A program made the translations under genes and the position numbers. Shown here piece by piece: positions 45,164 to 54,201 of a DNA stretch of 64,000 nucleotides. The notes under the pieces were generated by a model. That model saw nothing but the letters and a program-made list of their open reading frames with translations, searched no databases and was not told the DNA's origin. The DNA lies in assembly GCF_030684185.1 (NCBI RefSeq), contig NZ_JAUXOY010000016.1, forward strand, positions 124,001 to 188,000. Direction: 5' to 3'. Source of the stretch: Methylotenera sp. (GTDB taxonomy: Bacteria > Pseudomonadota > Gammaproteobacteria > Burkholderiales > Methylophilaceae). Numbering within the stretch: position 1 is the first letter of the stretch; every line of letters starts with the position of its first letter.

Positions 45164-45567
45164 AACATTTTTTCCTTAAAAACTCACGCAATTTCGGACA
45201 ACTATCAGACATACTCACAAGTATAAAAACTACATCACTTAAAACTTTAATTATCATCAAAGCCAAATTCACGCTGAATGTTACATTCATTGAGTTATTT
45301 AATCAATAAACACTTGTTTTACTTGAACAATATCCTTGATTATTAACAATAATTTACAGTTTCTAGCATGCATCCTAATTTGTAAGCCTTAACATTAAGC
45401 GTCACTCAAAGTGAGTTAGCTCAAACTTTACAATATAGCCAGCACGGAATATTCTAAGAAATTCTATATTTGCATCCTGCTCATTTATAAATTCAGAAGA
45501 AATCTGTTGGTTTAGTATTTAAGTTGCATGATAATAGCTGTCCTACTTAAATACATCCTTCATTTTA
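45164..45567. other. Divergent intergenic region between TolC-OmpA gene and kup
   Basis: About 404 AT-rich bases with promoters for both genes. A good kup promoter is visible at 45507-45535. A TTGAT-N4-AACAA sequence at 45336-45349 matches the FNR consensus at 9 of 10 positions but lies far from both starts. No reading frame of interest. Confidence 0.5.
45507..45535 (+). promoter_or_regulatory. Candidate sigma-70 promoter of kup
   Basis: TTGGTT (45507-45512) and GATAAT (45530-45535) are separated by exactly 17 bases. This predicts transcription from about 45542, some 26 bases before the kup ATG, which itself has no clear ribosome binding site. Confidence 0.45.
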
Positions 45568-47451
45568 ATGTCATCTCCTACTGGCAGTAAAACCAAGCTT
45601 TCTGCACTCACCTTAGCTGCTTTAGGCGTGGTATTTGGTGATATCGGCACCAGCCCTTTGTACACCATTAAAGAGGTGTTCTCCGTTAGCACCCATCCTG
45701 TACCGCTGACTGAAGCCAATATGTACGGCATTCTGTCACTGATTGTTTGGGCGCTCATTATGGTGGTATCTGTAAAATATGTAGCTTTTATCATGCGGGC
45801 TGACAACCGTGGCGAGGGCGGCATTATGGCTTTACTGGCTCTAGCTAGCCAAAGTGCCGCAGGCGATCTAAAAAAACAACACATAGTAATGTTGTTAGGT
45901 ATCTTAGGAGCGTGCATGTTTTATGCTGACGGCATGATTACTCCTGCCATTTCGGTGCTATCAGCGATAGAAGGTTTAGAACTGGCCGCACCAATACTAC
46001 ACCCAATGATATTGCCAATTACGCTGATAGTACTGTTCGTTTTGTTTTGGGCACAAAGCAAAGGTACAGCATTAGTCGGTGCCTTTTTTGGCCCAGTGAT
46101 GCTACTTTGGTTTGGTACTTTGGGAGTTTTAGGTATACAAGGCATTATGCAACACCCTGCCATTTTGCACTCGCTCAATCCAATCTATGCTGTTCAATTT
46201 TTCGCAGTAAGTCCGTGGATTGCCTTTGTGGCTTTGGGTGCCGTGGTGCTTGCGGTGACTGGCGCTGAAGCATTATATGCAGACATGGGGCATTTTGGTC
46301 GAATTCCCATTCGTTTAGCTTGGTTTGGTTTTGTACTGCCCGCATTAATTCTTAACTACTTTGGACAAGGTGCACTGGTATTATTAAATCCTGAAACCAT
46401 CAAAAACCCCTTCTACCTGCTTGCACCTGAATGGATGCTATATCCACTCATCGTATTAGCAACGCTAGCCGCGGTAATCGCCTCACAAGCGGTCATTACC
46501 GGCGCATTTTCCGTCTCTCGCCAGGCCTTACAGCTTGGCTATTTACCCCGTATGCATGTAGAGCACACGTCTGAAAGCCAAGAAGGTCAGGTTTACATGC
46601 CTCGTGTAAACTGGCTTTTAATGCTTGCCGTCATGGCGCTGGTGTTGAGTTTTAAATCATCAGGTAATTTGGCTGCGGCTTACGGAATTGCGGTAACAGG
46701 CGACATGGTCATCACCACATTACTAGCTGGCTTTGTATTCCGTCATATATGGGGCTGGAGCAAGCTACGTACTGGCGCATTGGTTGCCATGTTTTTAACG
46801 GTTGATGTTGCCTTTTTTAGTGCAAACGTACTAAAAATACCAGATGGCGGCTGGGTACCGCTTGTCATAGGCATAGTCATTTTCACCTTAATGCTGACCT
46901 GGAAAACAGGACGTGCCATGGTGTATACAAGGCTTAAAAATGAAGCAATGGAATTAGACCCTTTCATCGAAGCCATAGGCGCACATCCGCCTACACGTGT
47001 GCCTGGCACAGCGATATTTATGACCCCTAACCCGGACGGTGTGCCTCACGCCATGCTGCACAATTTAAAGCATAATAAGGTGTTACATGAAAGAATGGTG
47101 ATTCTAACGGTTAAGTTTTTAGACTATCCACACACATTGGATGAAGAGCGTGTCAAATTAGAAATTCTTCCGCATGAGTTTTATAAAGTAACCGTGCAAT
47201 ATGGCTTCAAAGATGAGCCTGATTTACCACGCGACCTATTGTTATGCGCAGATAAAGGGTTAGTATTAAACGAAATGGATACTTCATTTTTCATAGGCAA
47301 AGAGAGTCTTATTGCTAGCGGCAAATCCGGCATGTCCTTTTGGCGTAAAAAAATCTTCATTGGCTTGTTCAGAAGTGCTGAAACCATTACCAATCAATTT
47401 AAACTACCGCCTAACCGCGTCATAGAACTTGGCTCTCAATTAAAAATTTAA
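45568..47451 (+). CDS. kup: Kup-family potassium uptake protein
   Basis: A 627-aa inner-membrane K+/H+ symporter with about twelve helices and a C-terminal soluble domain (about 455-627). Family signatures are LGVVFGDIGTSPLYTIKEVFS, the ADNRGEGGIMALLAL loop, LGACMFYADGMITPAISVLSA, ALYADMGHFG and ASQAVITGAFSVSRQALQLGYLPR. Length is typical (about 620 aa). It takes up K+, mainly at low pH or under osmotic stress in E. coli. It is a single-gene unit with its own promoter, and fits the cation-transport content of the surrounding 15 kb. Confidence 0.96.
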   Translation: MSSPTGSKTKLSALTLAALGVVFGDIGTSPLYTIKEVFSVSTHPVPLTEANMYGILSLIVWALIMVVSVKYVAFIMRADNRGEGGIMALLALASQSAAGDLKKQHIVMLLGILGACMFYADGMITPAISVLSAIEGLELAAPILHPMILPITLIVLFVLFWAQSKGTALVGAFFGPVMLLWFGTLGVLGIQGIMQHPAILHSLNPIYAVQFFAVSPWIAFVALGAVVLAVTGAEALYADMGHFGRIPIRLAWFGFVLPALILNYFGQGALVLLNPETIKNPFYLLAPEWMLYPLIVLATLAAVIASQAVITGAFSVSRQALQLGYLPRMHVEHTSESQEGQVYMPRVNWLLMLAVMALVLSFKSSGNLAAAYGIAVTGDMVITTLLAGFVFRHIWGWSKLRTGALVAMFLTVDVAFFSANVLKIPDGGWVPLVIGIVIFTLMLTWKTGRAMVYTRLKNEAMELDPFIEAIGAHPPTRVPGTAIFMTPNPDGVPHAMLHNLKHNKVLHERMVILTVKFLDYPHTLDEERVKLEILPHEFYKVTVQYGFKDEPDLPRDLLLCADKGLVLNEMDTSFFIGKESLIASGKSGMSFWRKKIFIGLFRSAETITNQFKLPPNRVIELGSQLKI

Positions 47452-47534
47452 CTTTATCCATTTTTCTCATTCAACCATTTTTAATGCTAATTCGTTAAAT
47501 TAGGCCCGCACGCTTTAGATTTAGGAGATATTTC

Positions 47535-48359
47535 ATGAAAAAAATAACGCTTATTTTATTGACTACCTGTACTTTGCAAATGACTGGCTGCGCTACTACG
47601 ACTAAAGATAGCGTCTCTGGCGTACATCGCACACAGCTCATGCTACTGCCGGCCTCGCAAGTAGCTGACATGTCTACTCAAGCTTATACACAGACTCTAC
47701 AAGAATCGCAAAAAAAACATACCCTCAATACAGACAAGGCGCAATTAGAGCGCGTGCGCGGCATTTCAAACAAACTCATCGCTCAGGTTGGCATATTCAG
47801 ACCTGATGCAGTGCAATGGAAATGGGAAGTTAACGTAGATAAAAGCGATCAGGTAAATGCCTATTGCATGCCTGGCGGTAAAATTATGGTGCTCACTGGC
47901 TTGATTGACCAGCTAAAAGCCACGGACGATGAATTAGGTGCAGTCATTGGCCACGAAATTGCACATGCCTTACGCGAGCATGGCCGCGAGCGCATGTCGC
48001 AAGCCTATGTTCAACAATTTGGCTTGCAAGCCTTAGGCGCAATATTAACCAAAGGGTCAAGTGCTGCCGTTGGCAATGCTTCAGTTCAGGCGGCAGGCTT
48101 GGGTAGTCAATTATTCTTTGCCTTGCCAAACGGCCGGGAGCAAGAACGTGAAGCTGACAAAATTGGTTTGGAGCTTTCAGCGCGTGCTGGCTTTAACCCT
48201 GAGGCAGCCATCACTTTATGGCAAAAAATGAGTGCTCTAGGCGGCGCTAAACCACCCGAGTTTTTTAGTACCCACCCTGCCAACGATAGCCGAATTGCAG
48301 AATTACGCGCTCTAGTACCAAAAGTAAAACCTCTGTACGAAGCATCAAAATCTAAATAA
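47535..48359 (+). CDS. M48-family lipoprotein metalloprotease (LoiP/BepA-like)
   Basis: A periplasmic zinc protease of 274 aa anchored by a lipoprotein signal (lipobox MTGC, C19). The zinc motif HEIAHALREH starts at H140, and the third ligand lies in EREADKIGLELSARAGF. LoiP and BepA-type proteases maintain outer membrane proteins and LptD assembly. There is no TPR domain, so it resembles LoiP/YcaL more than BepA. AGGAG precedes the ATG. It is followed by a strong terminator, making it a single-gene unit. Confidence 0.92.
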   Translation: MKKITLILLTTCTLQMTGCATTTKDSVSGVHRTQLMLLPASQVADMSTQAYTQTLQESQKKHTLNTDKAQLERVRGISNKLIAQVGIFRPDAVQWKWEVNVDKSDQVNAYCMPGGKIMVLTGLIDQLKATDDELGAVIGHEIAHALREHGRERMSQAYVQQFGLQALGAILTKGSSAAVGNASVQAAGLGSQLFFALPNGREQEREADKIGLELSARAGFNPEAAITLWQKMSALGGAKPPEFFSTHPANDSRIAELRALVPKVKPLYEASKSK

Positions 48360-48386
48360 CTATTCATCTTCAGCAGGAAGATTAAT

Positions 48387-48426
48387 AGCGCGTGCGGATT
48401 TTTAAATCCGTCACGCGCTTTGTTTT
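48387..48426 (+). terminator. Terminator after M48 protease gene
   Basis: A long hairpin with arms starting at 48387 (AGCGCGTG then CGGATTT) and ending at 48419 (CACGCGCT), with one bulged base, is followed by TTTGTTTTT. It lies 28 bases after the stop codon. Confidence 0.87.
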
Positions 48427-48490
48427 TGGCGAATGCGCTCTTTAGGTTAAAATAACGCTTTTATTAAATTCACTAAATTTTGAGAGTATT

Positions 48491-49318
48491 ATGGATCCAC
48501 GTCAAAGTATTATCGAAGCGGCTTTTGAAGACCGTGCCAACATCAACCCGAGCAACGCATCTGCTGAAATCAAAGCGACAGTCGCTTCTTTAATTGCGGA
48601 TTTAGATGCAGGAAAATTGCGAGTGGCTTCGCGCATAGGCAACAGCCAAAACTGGGAAACACATCAATGGCTGAAAAAAGCAGTTTTGCTCTCATTCCGC
48701 CTAGATGATAACGTTTTGCTTGAAGGTGGCTGCACCAAATACTTTGACAAAGTGCCGCCAAAATTCGCCGATTACACTGAAGAAGACTTTAAGGCTGGTG
48801 GCTTCCGCGTAGTGCCTAATGCGATGGTGCGTCGCGGTTCATTCATAGGCAAAAATGCGGTGCTACTTCCTTCGTATGTAAATATCGGCGCGTATGTGGG
48901 CGAAGGCACCATGGTAGATACTTGGGCAACGGTAGGCTCATGTGCGCAAATTGGTAAAAACGTACACCTGAGTGGCGGCGTGGGCATTGGTGGCGTACTA
49001 GAACCTATTCAGGCTGGCCCAACCATTATTGGCGACAACTGCTTTATCGGCGCACGCTCTGAAGTGGTTGAAGGTGTGATTGTAGAAGACAACTGCGTCA
49101 TTTCAATGGGCGTCTATATTGGCCAATCTACTAAAATCTACGATCGCGAAACTGGTAGCGTTACTTATGGCCGCATTCCATCAGGTTCAGTCGTGGTTTC
49201 AGGTAATTTACCATCTAAAGATGGTAGCTACAGTCTCTATTGCGCAGTGATCGTTAAAAAAGTAGATGAGAAAACTTTAGGTAAAGTAGGAATTAACGAG
49301 TTATTACGTGGCATTTAA
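48491..49318 (+). CDS. dapD: Tetrahydrodipicolinate N-succinyltransferase
   Basis: DapD transfers succinyl from succinyl-CoA to tetrahydrodipicolinate in the succinylase branch of lysine and meso-diaminopimelate synthesis. The 275-aa protein shows the left-handed beta-helix hexapeptide repeats (about 105-215: [50 protein letters not shown]). The DapD-specific [14 protein letters not shown] and [21 protein letters not shown] are present. Start and length agree with E. coli DapD (274 aa). It is a single gene with terminators on both sides. Confidence 0.96.
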   Translation: MDPRQSIIEAAFEDRANINPSNASAEIKATVASLIADLDAGKLRVASRIGNSQNWETHQWLKKAVLLSFRLDDNVLLEGGCTKYFDKVPPKFADYTEEDFKAGGFRVVPNAMVRRGSFIGKNAVLLPSYVNIGAYVGEGTMVDTWATVGSCAQIGKNVHLSGGVGIGGVLEPIQAGPTIIGDNCFIGARSEVVEGVIVEDNCVISMGVYIGQSTKIYDRETGSVTYGRIPSGSVVVSGNLPSKDGSYSLYCAVIVKKVDEKTLGKVGINELLRGI

Positions 49319-49390
49319 CTGCATAACTGTCATATTTTCGACAACAATAGGCTAATTAAGATTAGCGTTTCTTAGGCAAGATGTTTTCAT

Positions 49391-49435
49391 AAAAAGGCTG
49401 CAAGCAAGCACTCATAAGCTTCTGCAGCTTTTTTT
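49391..49435 (+). terminator. Terminator after dapD
   Basis: Stem GCTGCA (49397-49402) with TGCAGC (49423-49428), extended by A-T pairs outward, is followed by seven Ts (49429-49435). It lies about 75 bases past the dapD stop. Confidence 0.75.
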
Positions 49436-49538
49436 ACGTCCAATGCATTGACCACTTTAATATGGCATAGACATTGCAATTACTCATTTATCTAACTTTA
49501 TAGGCATTTTCTAATCCGAACAGGATTTAGATGACCAA

Positions 49539-51653
49539 GTGAAAATGAGTAATTACAATTTGAAATTAATCGTACTTTCTATGCTATTGAGCTACTTTGC
49601 GGTATTGCTCACATTTAGCCTGGTCAGCAAGCTATATAAATCACAAGCCCATGATAAAAGAAATTTATTGGTATATAGCACCGTCATTGTGGGTAGCAGT
49701 TTGTGGGCTATCCACTTTCTTGACGTACTAGCCTTTCCAGTCGTACACGCTGCTGGCTATGATTTAGTCTACTTGATAATATCTTGGCTTTCCGCGCTCA
49801 TATATTCAGCGGTTATATTACACATATCGAGTCAAAAAACGTTGCCGATAAAATCGTTAATGGCTGGCGGATTGCTGGCTAGCGCCAGTGCTTACGGGAT
49901 ATTTTATTTCAGCATATCTTCGATGAAAATTCAACCTGCAATCACATTTTTACCCGCTATTTGTCTGATCGCATTTATGGTTACATTTGCCGTCACCATG
50001 CTAGGAATTATGATTATGTTCTGGATTAAAAACTACGCAGGTAAATTCCCGTTCCTCACTAAATCCATATTTGCCATCATTATATCCCTAGCAATCAGCG
50101 GCATACATCAAGTGGATAACGCTTCAATAAAAGTGCCGGTAAACGCCATTAGCAACATTCACCTGCCTTATGACAGCACTTTGTTAGGTGTCACCATTGC
50201 ACTAGGTCTTCTTAGCCTATTTTTAGTAGGATTTATTGTAGCCATTTTTTACGACAAACTCGGCTACGACACGTTTAAATTTAATTTATTCAAAAAAGAA
50301 GACCATCAGGAAATGAGTCGGCAAGCATTATTAGACACGCTGACACAACTACCAAATCGCCGCGCACTGATGCAACATTTAGAAGCGGCCACGAGAAGAT
50401 GTGAAAGAAGTGGCTCTAGCTTAGCGGTTGCTTTTGTTGATGTCGATAATTTCAAACAAATCAACGATACATTAGGTCACCAGGTAGGCGATAAGGTTTT
50501 ACAGAAAATCGCCAAAAGATTAGTGGCAGCAGTGCGTGGCTGCGACGAGGTGGCTAGAATTGGTGGGGATGAATTTATCGCCATCATTGAAGAGGTAGAT
50601 TCATATGAAGACTGCATAGCCGTTGTAGAACGCATGGTAAGCTCAGTGCGTGAATCATGCATAATCAATAACACTGAACTACACCCTTCAGTTTCAATTG
50701 GCGTTGCCATGCACCCTAAAGATGGCAACATTAATGAGCTGATAAGTGCTGCTGACACCGCTATGTATCGCGCCAAGAAAGATGGTAAAAATCAATACCG
50801 CTTCTTCGATACTGAGATTTCCTCTGCAGCTGATCAATTATTGGAAATGCAATATGACTTAAAAAATGCATTAGCCAACGATGAACTCAAATTACATTAT
50901 CAAATTAAAATTGACAGTCTCACTAGAGAGCCTATAGGTGCAGAAGCGCTATTACGCTGGGAACATCCGGTGAGAGGTTTACTCAATCCGGCAGAGTTCA
51001 TGCCAGCAGCAGAACGGTTTGGATTAAGCTATGCGATTAGTGACTGGGTGATTGAAGAAAGTTGCCGTACATTGCGCCAGCTTAAACATCTGGACATTCC
51101 ATTTAACATCGCCATCAATATATCGCATCAACAATTGATTAATGCCAGTTTAGTCAGCAGCATTACCGAAATGTTAAATCGTTATGAATTACCAAAATCG
51201 AGCTTGATTGTTGAAATGACGGAATCGGCCGCACTTAAGAATCAGGAAATATTCAATAATCAGCTCAGTCGTTTTCAGGACGCAGAAATCAAAGTAACGC
51301 TAGATGACTTTGGCACCTACTCATCTAGCCTGACCAATCTTCAAAAATGGCCAGTGAGCGAATTAAAACTAGACCCTACATTTACTGAAAACATAGCGAC
51401 TAATAACAGAACACGCGGCGTAGTTCAGGCTGTGATTGAACTTGCACACGCGCTTGATTTGAACGTAGTGGCTGAAGGCGTCGAAAATGAAGGGCAACGT
51501 AAAATGCTTGCAGAGATGGGCTGTGACGAAATGCAGGGTTACTTTATTTCACGCCCACTTCCTGAAGATAGATTAATCAGCTTACTAAAGAATCTGAATT
51601 TAAATTTTGTGGAATATGAACAATTCTTTTTTAAAGCACTTTATAAGTCATAA
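49539..51653 (+). CDS. Degenerate MHYT-sensor GGDEF-EAL protein
   Basis: A 704-aa membrane c-di-GMP enzyme. The N-terminal 240 residues have about seven helices with three MHYT-like repeats in which the metal-binding Met/His are mostly replaced: WAIHFLDVLAF (57-65), GIFYFSISSM (120-129) and SGIHQVDNAS (188-197). The GGDEF motif is intact (about 341-345), and the EAL domain has EALLRWEHP (about 468). The loop usually reading DDFGTGYSS is DDFGTYSSS here, so phosphodiesterase activity may be reduced. The start is a GTG (49539), with an ATG two codons later. It is a single-gene unit upstream of the arsA remnant. Confidence 0.88.
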   Translation: MKMSNYNLKLIVLSMLLSYFAVLLTFSLVSKLYKSQAHDKRNLLVYSTVIVGSSLWAIHFLDVLAFPVVHAAGYDLVYLIISWLSALIYSAVILHISSQKTLPIKSLMAGGLLASASAYGIFYFSISSMKIQPAITFLPAICLIAFMVTFAVTMLGIMIMFWIKNYAGKFPFLTKSIFAIIISLAISGIHQVDNASIKVPVNAISNIHLPYDSTLLGVTIALGLLSLFLVGFIVAIFYDKLGYDTFKFNLFKKEDHQEMSRQALLDTLTQLPNRRALMQHLEAATRRCERSGSSLAVAFVDVDNFKQINDTLGHQVGDKVLQKIAKRLVAAVRGCDEVARIGGDEFIAIIEEVDSYEDCIAVVERMVSSVRESCIINNTELHPSVSIGVAMHPKDGNINELISAADTAMYRAKKDGKNQYRFFDTEISSAADQLLEMQYDLKNALANDELKLHYQIKIDSLTREPIGAEALLRWEHPVRGLLNPAEFMPAAERFGLSYAISDWVIEESCRTLRQLKHLDIPFNIAINISHQQLINASLVSSITEMLNRYELPKSSLIVEMTESAALKNQEIFNNQLSRFQDAEIKVTLDDFGTYSSSLTNLQKWPVSELKLDPTFTENIATNNRTRGVVQAVIELAHALDLNVVAEGVENEGQRKMLAEMGCDEMQGYFISRPLPEDRLISLLKNLNLNFVEYEQFFFKALYKS

Positions 51654-51686
51654 GCATAAATCATAAGTTATTTACTGAGGGTTGCA

Positions 51687-52277
51687 CGTTATAGGCAGCA
51701 CGTATTGGATACCAAAGGTGCAAAACTTGATGTTCAGGGACGTGCTTTACTAAAAGAAGATTTACGCTCCCCCTGCACAGAAGAAATCGCAGTATTTCAG
51801 GCATTTTCTCGCATCATTCGTGAGGCTGGAAAGAAATTTGTAGTGATGGATACTGCACCAACTGGACACACGTTACTGCTGCTAGATGCCACAGGCGCGT
51901 ATCACAGAGAAGTCTCACGCCAGATGAGTAAGAGCGGATTACACTTCACTACGCCTATGATGCAACTTCAGGACAAAAAACAGACCAAGATACTGATTGT
52001 GACTTTGGCCGAGACCACACCAGTGCTGGAAGCTGCCAACCTGCAGGCAGACCTTCGCCGTGCCGGCATAGAACCTTGGGCATGGGTTATCAACTCCAGC
52101 GTTGCTGCAGCTTCAGTCAAGTCGGCACTGTTACGTAAGCGTGCCTCTAATGAGATTCGTGAAATCAAGTCTGTGGCAAATCAGCATGCAAAACGCTACG
52201 CAGTTGTGCCGCTTCTTCAGGATGAGCCTATTGGGGTGGAGCGTCTGCTGGAACTGTCTTTTAGAAAAATTAAGTAA
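51687..52277 (+). pseudogene. arsA: Remnant of arsenical pump ATPase ArsA (C-terminal part)
   Basis: The frame from 51687 matches the last third of ArsA: RYRQHVLDTKG, EDLRSPCTEEIAVFQAFSRI, the signature DTAPTGHTLLLLDATGAYHREV, TTPMMQLQD and LAETTPVLEAANLQADL. Full ArsA has about 580 residues and two P-loop halves. Here only about 195 residues remain, neither P-loop (GKGGVGKT) is present, and the only start is an internal TTG (51705). No other ars gene is nearby. I read this as a decayed remnant of a lost arsenic-resistance operon. The product, if made, could not bind ATP in the known way. Confidence 0.85.
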
Positions 52278-52402
52278 TCCTCCTGTATCAAAACCGGGAA
52301 AGGAAAAGTACTTACGTAAACAAAGGCGCAGCAAACGTGTGGTCTTATAGTCTTGGACACCGCCCCTGAAACTACCACTTTAATCCATTCAGTTAATTAC
52401 AG

Positions 52403-52462
52403 CTATGTTAGTTAGCGCACAGACTTAACTACCCCTTACACTTATTCTTAGTCTGTACGTAA
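52403..52462. promoter_or_regulatory. Facing copies of a recurring GTTAGCGCACAGAC-type motif upstream of the BON gene
   Basis: A 22-base element at 52403-52424 (plus strand) matches the minus-strand element at 55417-55438 at 21 of 22 positions. A shorter inverted version (GTCTGTACGTAA, 52451-52462) faces it 26 bases away. Both lie 30-90 bases upstream of the EF-hand/BON gene, a natural operator or promoter position. The regulator is unknown. Confidence 0.55.
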
Positions 52463-52491
52463 ATTTTTATATTATTACTAGGAAACACACC

Positions 52492-52998
52492 ATGAAAAAC
52501 CAGACCAAATTTAAATCTTCTATGCTTGTTATTGCTTTATCTTTAAGTTCACAAGCCTTTGCTTTGGATAATCCGGAAAATGTAAATCAATCAGCTTACA
52601 CCACATCATTTAAAGCTTTAGATACTAATAGCGACGGCACACTAAGCAAATCAGAAGCAAAAAAAGAAAAGCTTTTTGCTAAACACTTTACTGCTGCTGA
52701 TAAAGACAATGACGGCACGCTGGATGAGCAGGAATATACCAATTACAAATCACAGACCGAACAAAAGGTTGTTAAGCGCGTAGTTAAAGATAGTGTTATT
52801 ACGTCAAAAGTGAAAGGCAGCTTATTAAAAGATGAAGGTTTAAAAAGCCTGAAAGTGAGCGTAAAAACTCATCAAGGCGTTGTGTTGTTAAGCGGCTTTG
52901 TTGAAACTGAAGATCAAATTCAGCAGGCGGGTAAAATTGCAGCTGAGATTGAAGGTGTTAAATCAGTTGAAAACAGTTTGCTACTGAAAAAAGACTAA
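52492..52998 (+). CDS. Exported EF-hand and BON domain protein
   Basis: A 168-aa periplasmic protein. It has a signal peptide (about 1-24, SQAFA before the cut), an EF-hand pair with complete calcium loops (44-55 DTNSDGTLSKSE and 70-81 DKDNDGTLDEQE) and a C-terminal BON domain (about 98-165: SKVKGSLLKDEGL, VVLLSGFVETEDQIQQAGKIA, GVKSVENSLLL). BON domains in OsmY-like proteins bind phospholipid or protect the envelope in stress. The calcium-binding fusion suggests Ca2+-responsive envelope protection, which is inference. An entericidin-like gene follows after 42 bases. Confidence 0.9.
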   Translation: MKNQTKFKSSMLVIALSLSSQAFALDNPENVNQSAYTTSFKALDTNSDGTLSKSEAKKEKLFAKHFTAADKDNDGTLDEQEYTNYKSQTEQKVVKRVVKDSVITSKVKGSLLKDEGLKSLKVSVKTHQGVVLLSGFVETEDQIQQAGKIAAEIEGVKSVENSLLLKKD

Positions 52999-53040
52999 GC
53001 TCTTTAAACTCAATTAATTTTTTAAATCAGGAGATTTATC

Positions 53041-53193
53041 ATGCTTAAAAAAACTTTTATGTTTCTAATCACCACATTATTTCTAGCGGGTACAGTTGCA
53101 ACACTTACTGGTTGCAACACCATTGCGGGCGCGGGACAAGATATTGAAAAAGGTGGCAAAGCTATTAAAGACGAAGCTAACGAGCAAAAGTAA
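53041..53193 (+). CDS. Entericidin EcnA/EcnB-family small lipoprotein
   Basis: A 50-aa lipoprotein. The signal peptide has a lipobox ending TGC (C23), and the mature part NTIAGAGQDIEKGGKAIKDEA is the hallmark of the entericidin family. In E. coli entericidins are a toxin/antidote pair tied to stationary-phase lysis; in beta-proteobacteria single copies are common envelope-stress proteins. AGGAG precedes the ATG. It probably shares a transcript with the EF-hand/BON gene and ends before the terminator at 53347. Confidence 0.9.
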   Translation: MLKKTFMFLITTLFLAGTVATLTGCNTIAGAGQDIEKGGKAIKDEANEQK

Positions 53194-53346
53194 GATACAC
53201 TTTTCCTAACTTGTAAATTAACAATTAAACAAGATTTATTATGAGAAACCGTTACATATTTTTATTTAAAAAAGATAGGGATGCACACTGTGTCGGTCAT
53301 GATAATCGATACAAATAAAAAAATAAATATGTAAGTAGCTAGTAGT

Positions 53347-53384
53347 GCCTTGGCGTTTAAATATGCCAGGGCATTTTTGTTTTT
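53347..53384 (+). terminator. Terminator after entericidin gene
   Basis: Stem GCCTTGGC (53347-53354) with GCCAGGGC (53365-53372), one G-U pair, 10-nt loop, is followed by ATTTTTGTTTTT. It separates the plus-strand entericidin unit from the convergent PAP2 gene. Confidence 0.82.
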
Positions 53385-54135
53385 AAGCCGCTATACGCTT
53401 AGCATCATGAAAAACAAGTACGGCATTTATTGCCAAAGGAATAAATGCGCCAATACAGGCTGCCGTTAATACATCGGTTGGCCAATGCACACCAAGCACT
53501 AGACGCGACATGGCGACTACACATATCCACACTACCGCTATTAAAAGCGCTAGGTTCTGAAAGGCAGGCCTGATTCGCCTTATGCAAAGCACCAATGAGG
53601 TAGCGAATGCCGCAACGGCCAGTGTATGCCCGCTGGGAAAACTAGAACCCCAATACCATGCCGTGTCCCATAAAGCAGGACGTGAACGGCTTACTAACAT
53701 TTTCATAAAATAAATGACAATCGCCCCGCTAATAGAAGAAGCTGCGACGAGCATGGCTTCAAAGCGATATTTTGTGCTTAGGAATACGATTGTTGCAATG
53801 GTTGCAAGTGGAAACAAAACCTTTGATGACCCAGTATAAGTGACTGCATTGAAAAACCACGTGACCGAACCAGGAACGTAACTGTGAATAAATACCAGAA
53901 TGGCGGTATCAATTGAGCCAGATTCACCGCCAAGTACATCTTCACTTACTTTGATTGCAGAAACCGCAAGGACTAGCAGCAATACAGTCATCAGCCGACG
54001 TTTATCGAGCGATTCTTTCCATTGTGGCTGATAGCGCTGCGCATAGAAGCCTAAAATCAAATACATGCTGGCAACAATCAGCGATAGCTCTGTTATTTCT
54101 TCGGCTATTTTAAAAATCACTTGCATCTTATCCAA
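53383..54135 (-). CDS. PAP2-superfamily membrane phosphatase
   Basis: A 250-aa inner-membrane phosphatase with about six helices. The three-part catalytic signature is complete: K145-x6-R152-P, P167-S-G-H170, and S210-R211-x5-H217-x3-D221. Family members hydrolyse phosphatidic acid, phosphatidylglycerol phosphate or undecaprenyl pyrophosphate, and the substrate cannot be chosen here. The position next to cytochrome b561 and DUF302 genes, all on the minus strand, suggests a shared envelope-stress role. The gap to the upstream cytochrome gene is 66 bases. Confidence 0.92.
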   Translation of the reverse strand: MDKMQVIFKIAEEITELSLIVASMYLILGFYAQRYQPQWKESLDKRRLMTVLLLVLAVSAIKVSEDVLGGESGSIDTAILVFIHSYVPGSVTWFFNAVTYTGSSKVLFPLATIATIVFLSTKYRFEAMLVAASSISGAIVIYFMKMLVSRSRPALWDTAWYWGSSFPSGHTLAVAAFATSLVLCIRRIRPAFQNLALLIAVVWICVVAMSRLVLGVHWPTDVLTAACIGAFIPLAINAVLVFHDAKRIAA

Positions 54136-54201
54136 GGCAAATCATTTCTAAGACACTCAATTCCCAAGACACCTATGATTTCTTATCAGCTTCGCGAACG
54201 T

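Noticed and set aside
45336-45349. FNR-like sequence (9 of 10 consensus bases) between the TolC-OmpA gene and kup
   Set aside because: It lies about 190 bases from the TolC-OmpA start and over 200 from kup, in very AT-rich DNA where such matches arise by chance.
52102-52350. Plus-strand reading frame overlapping the arsA remnant and ending in a Lys/Arg-rich tail
   Set aside because: It mostly runs through the arsA frame in another register and has no recognisable product or ribosome binding site.
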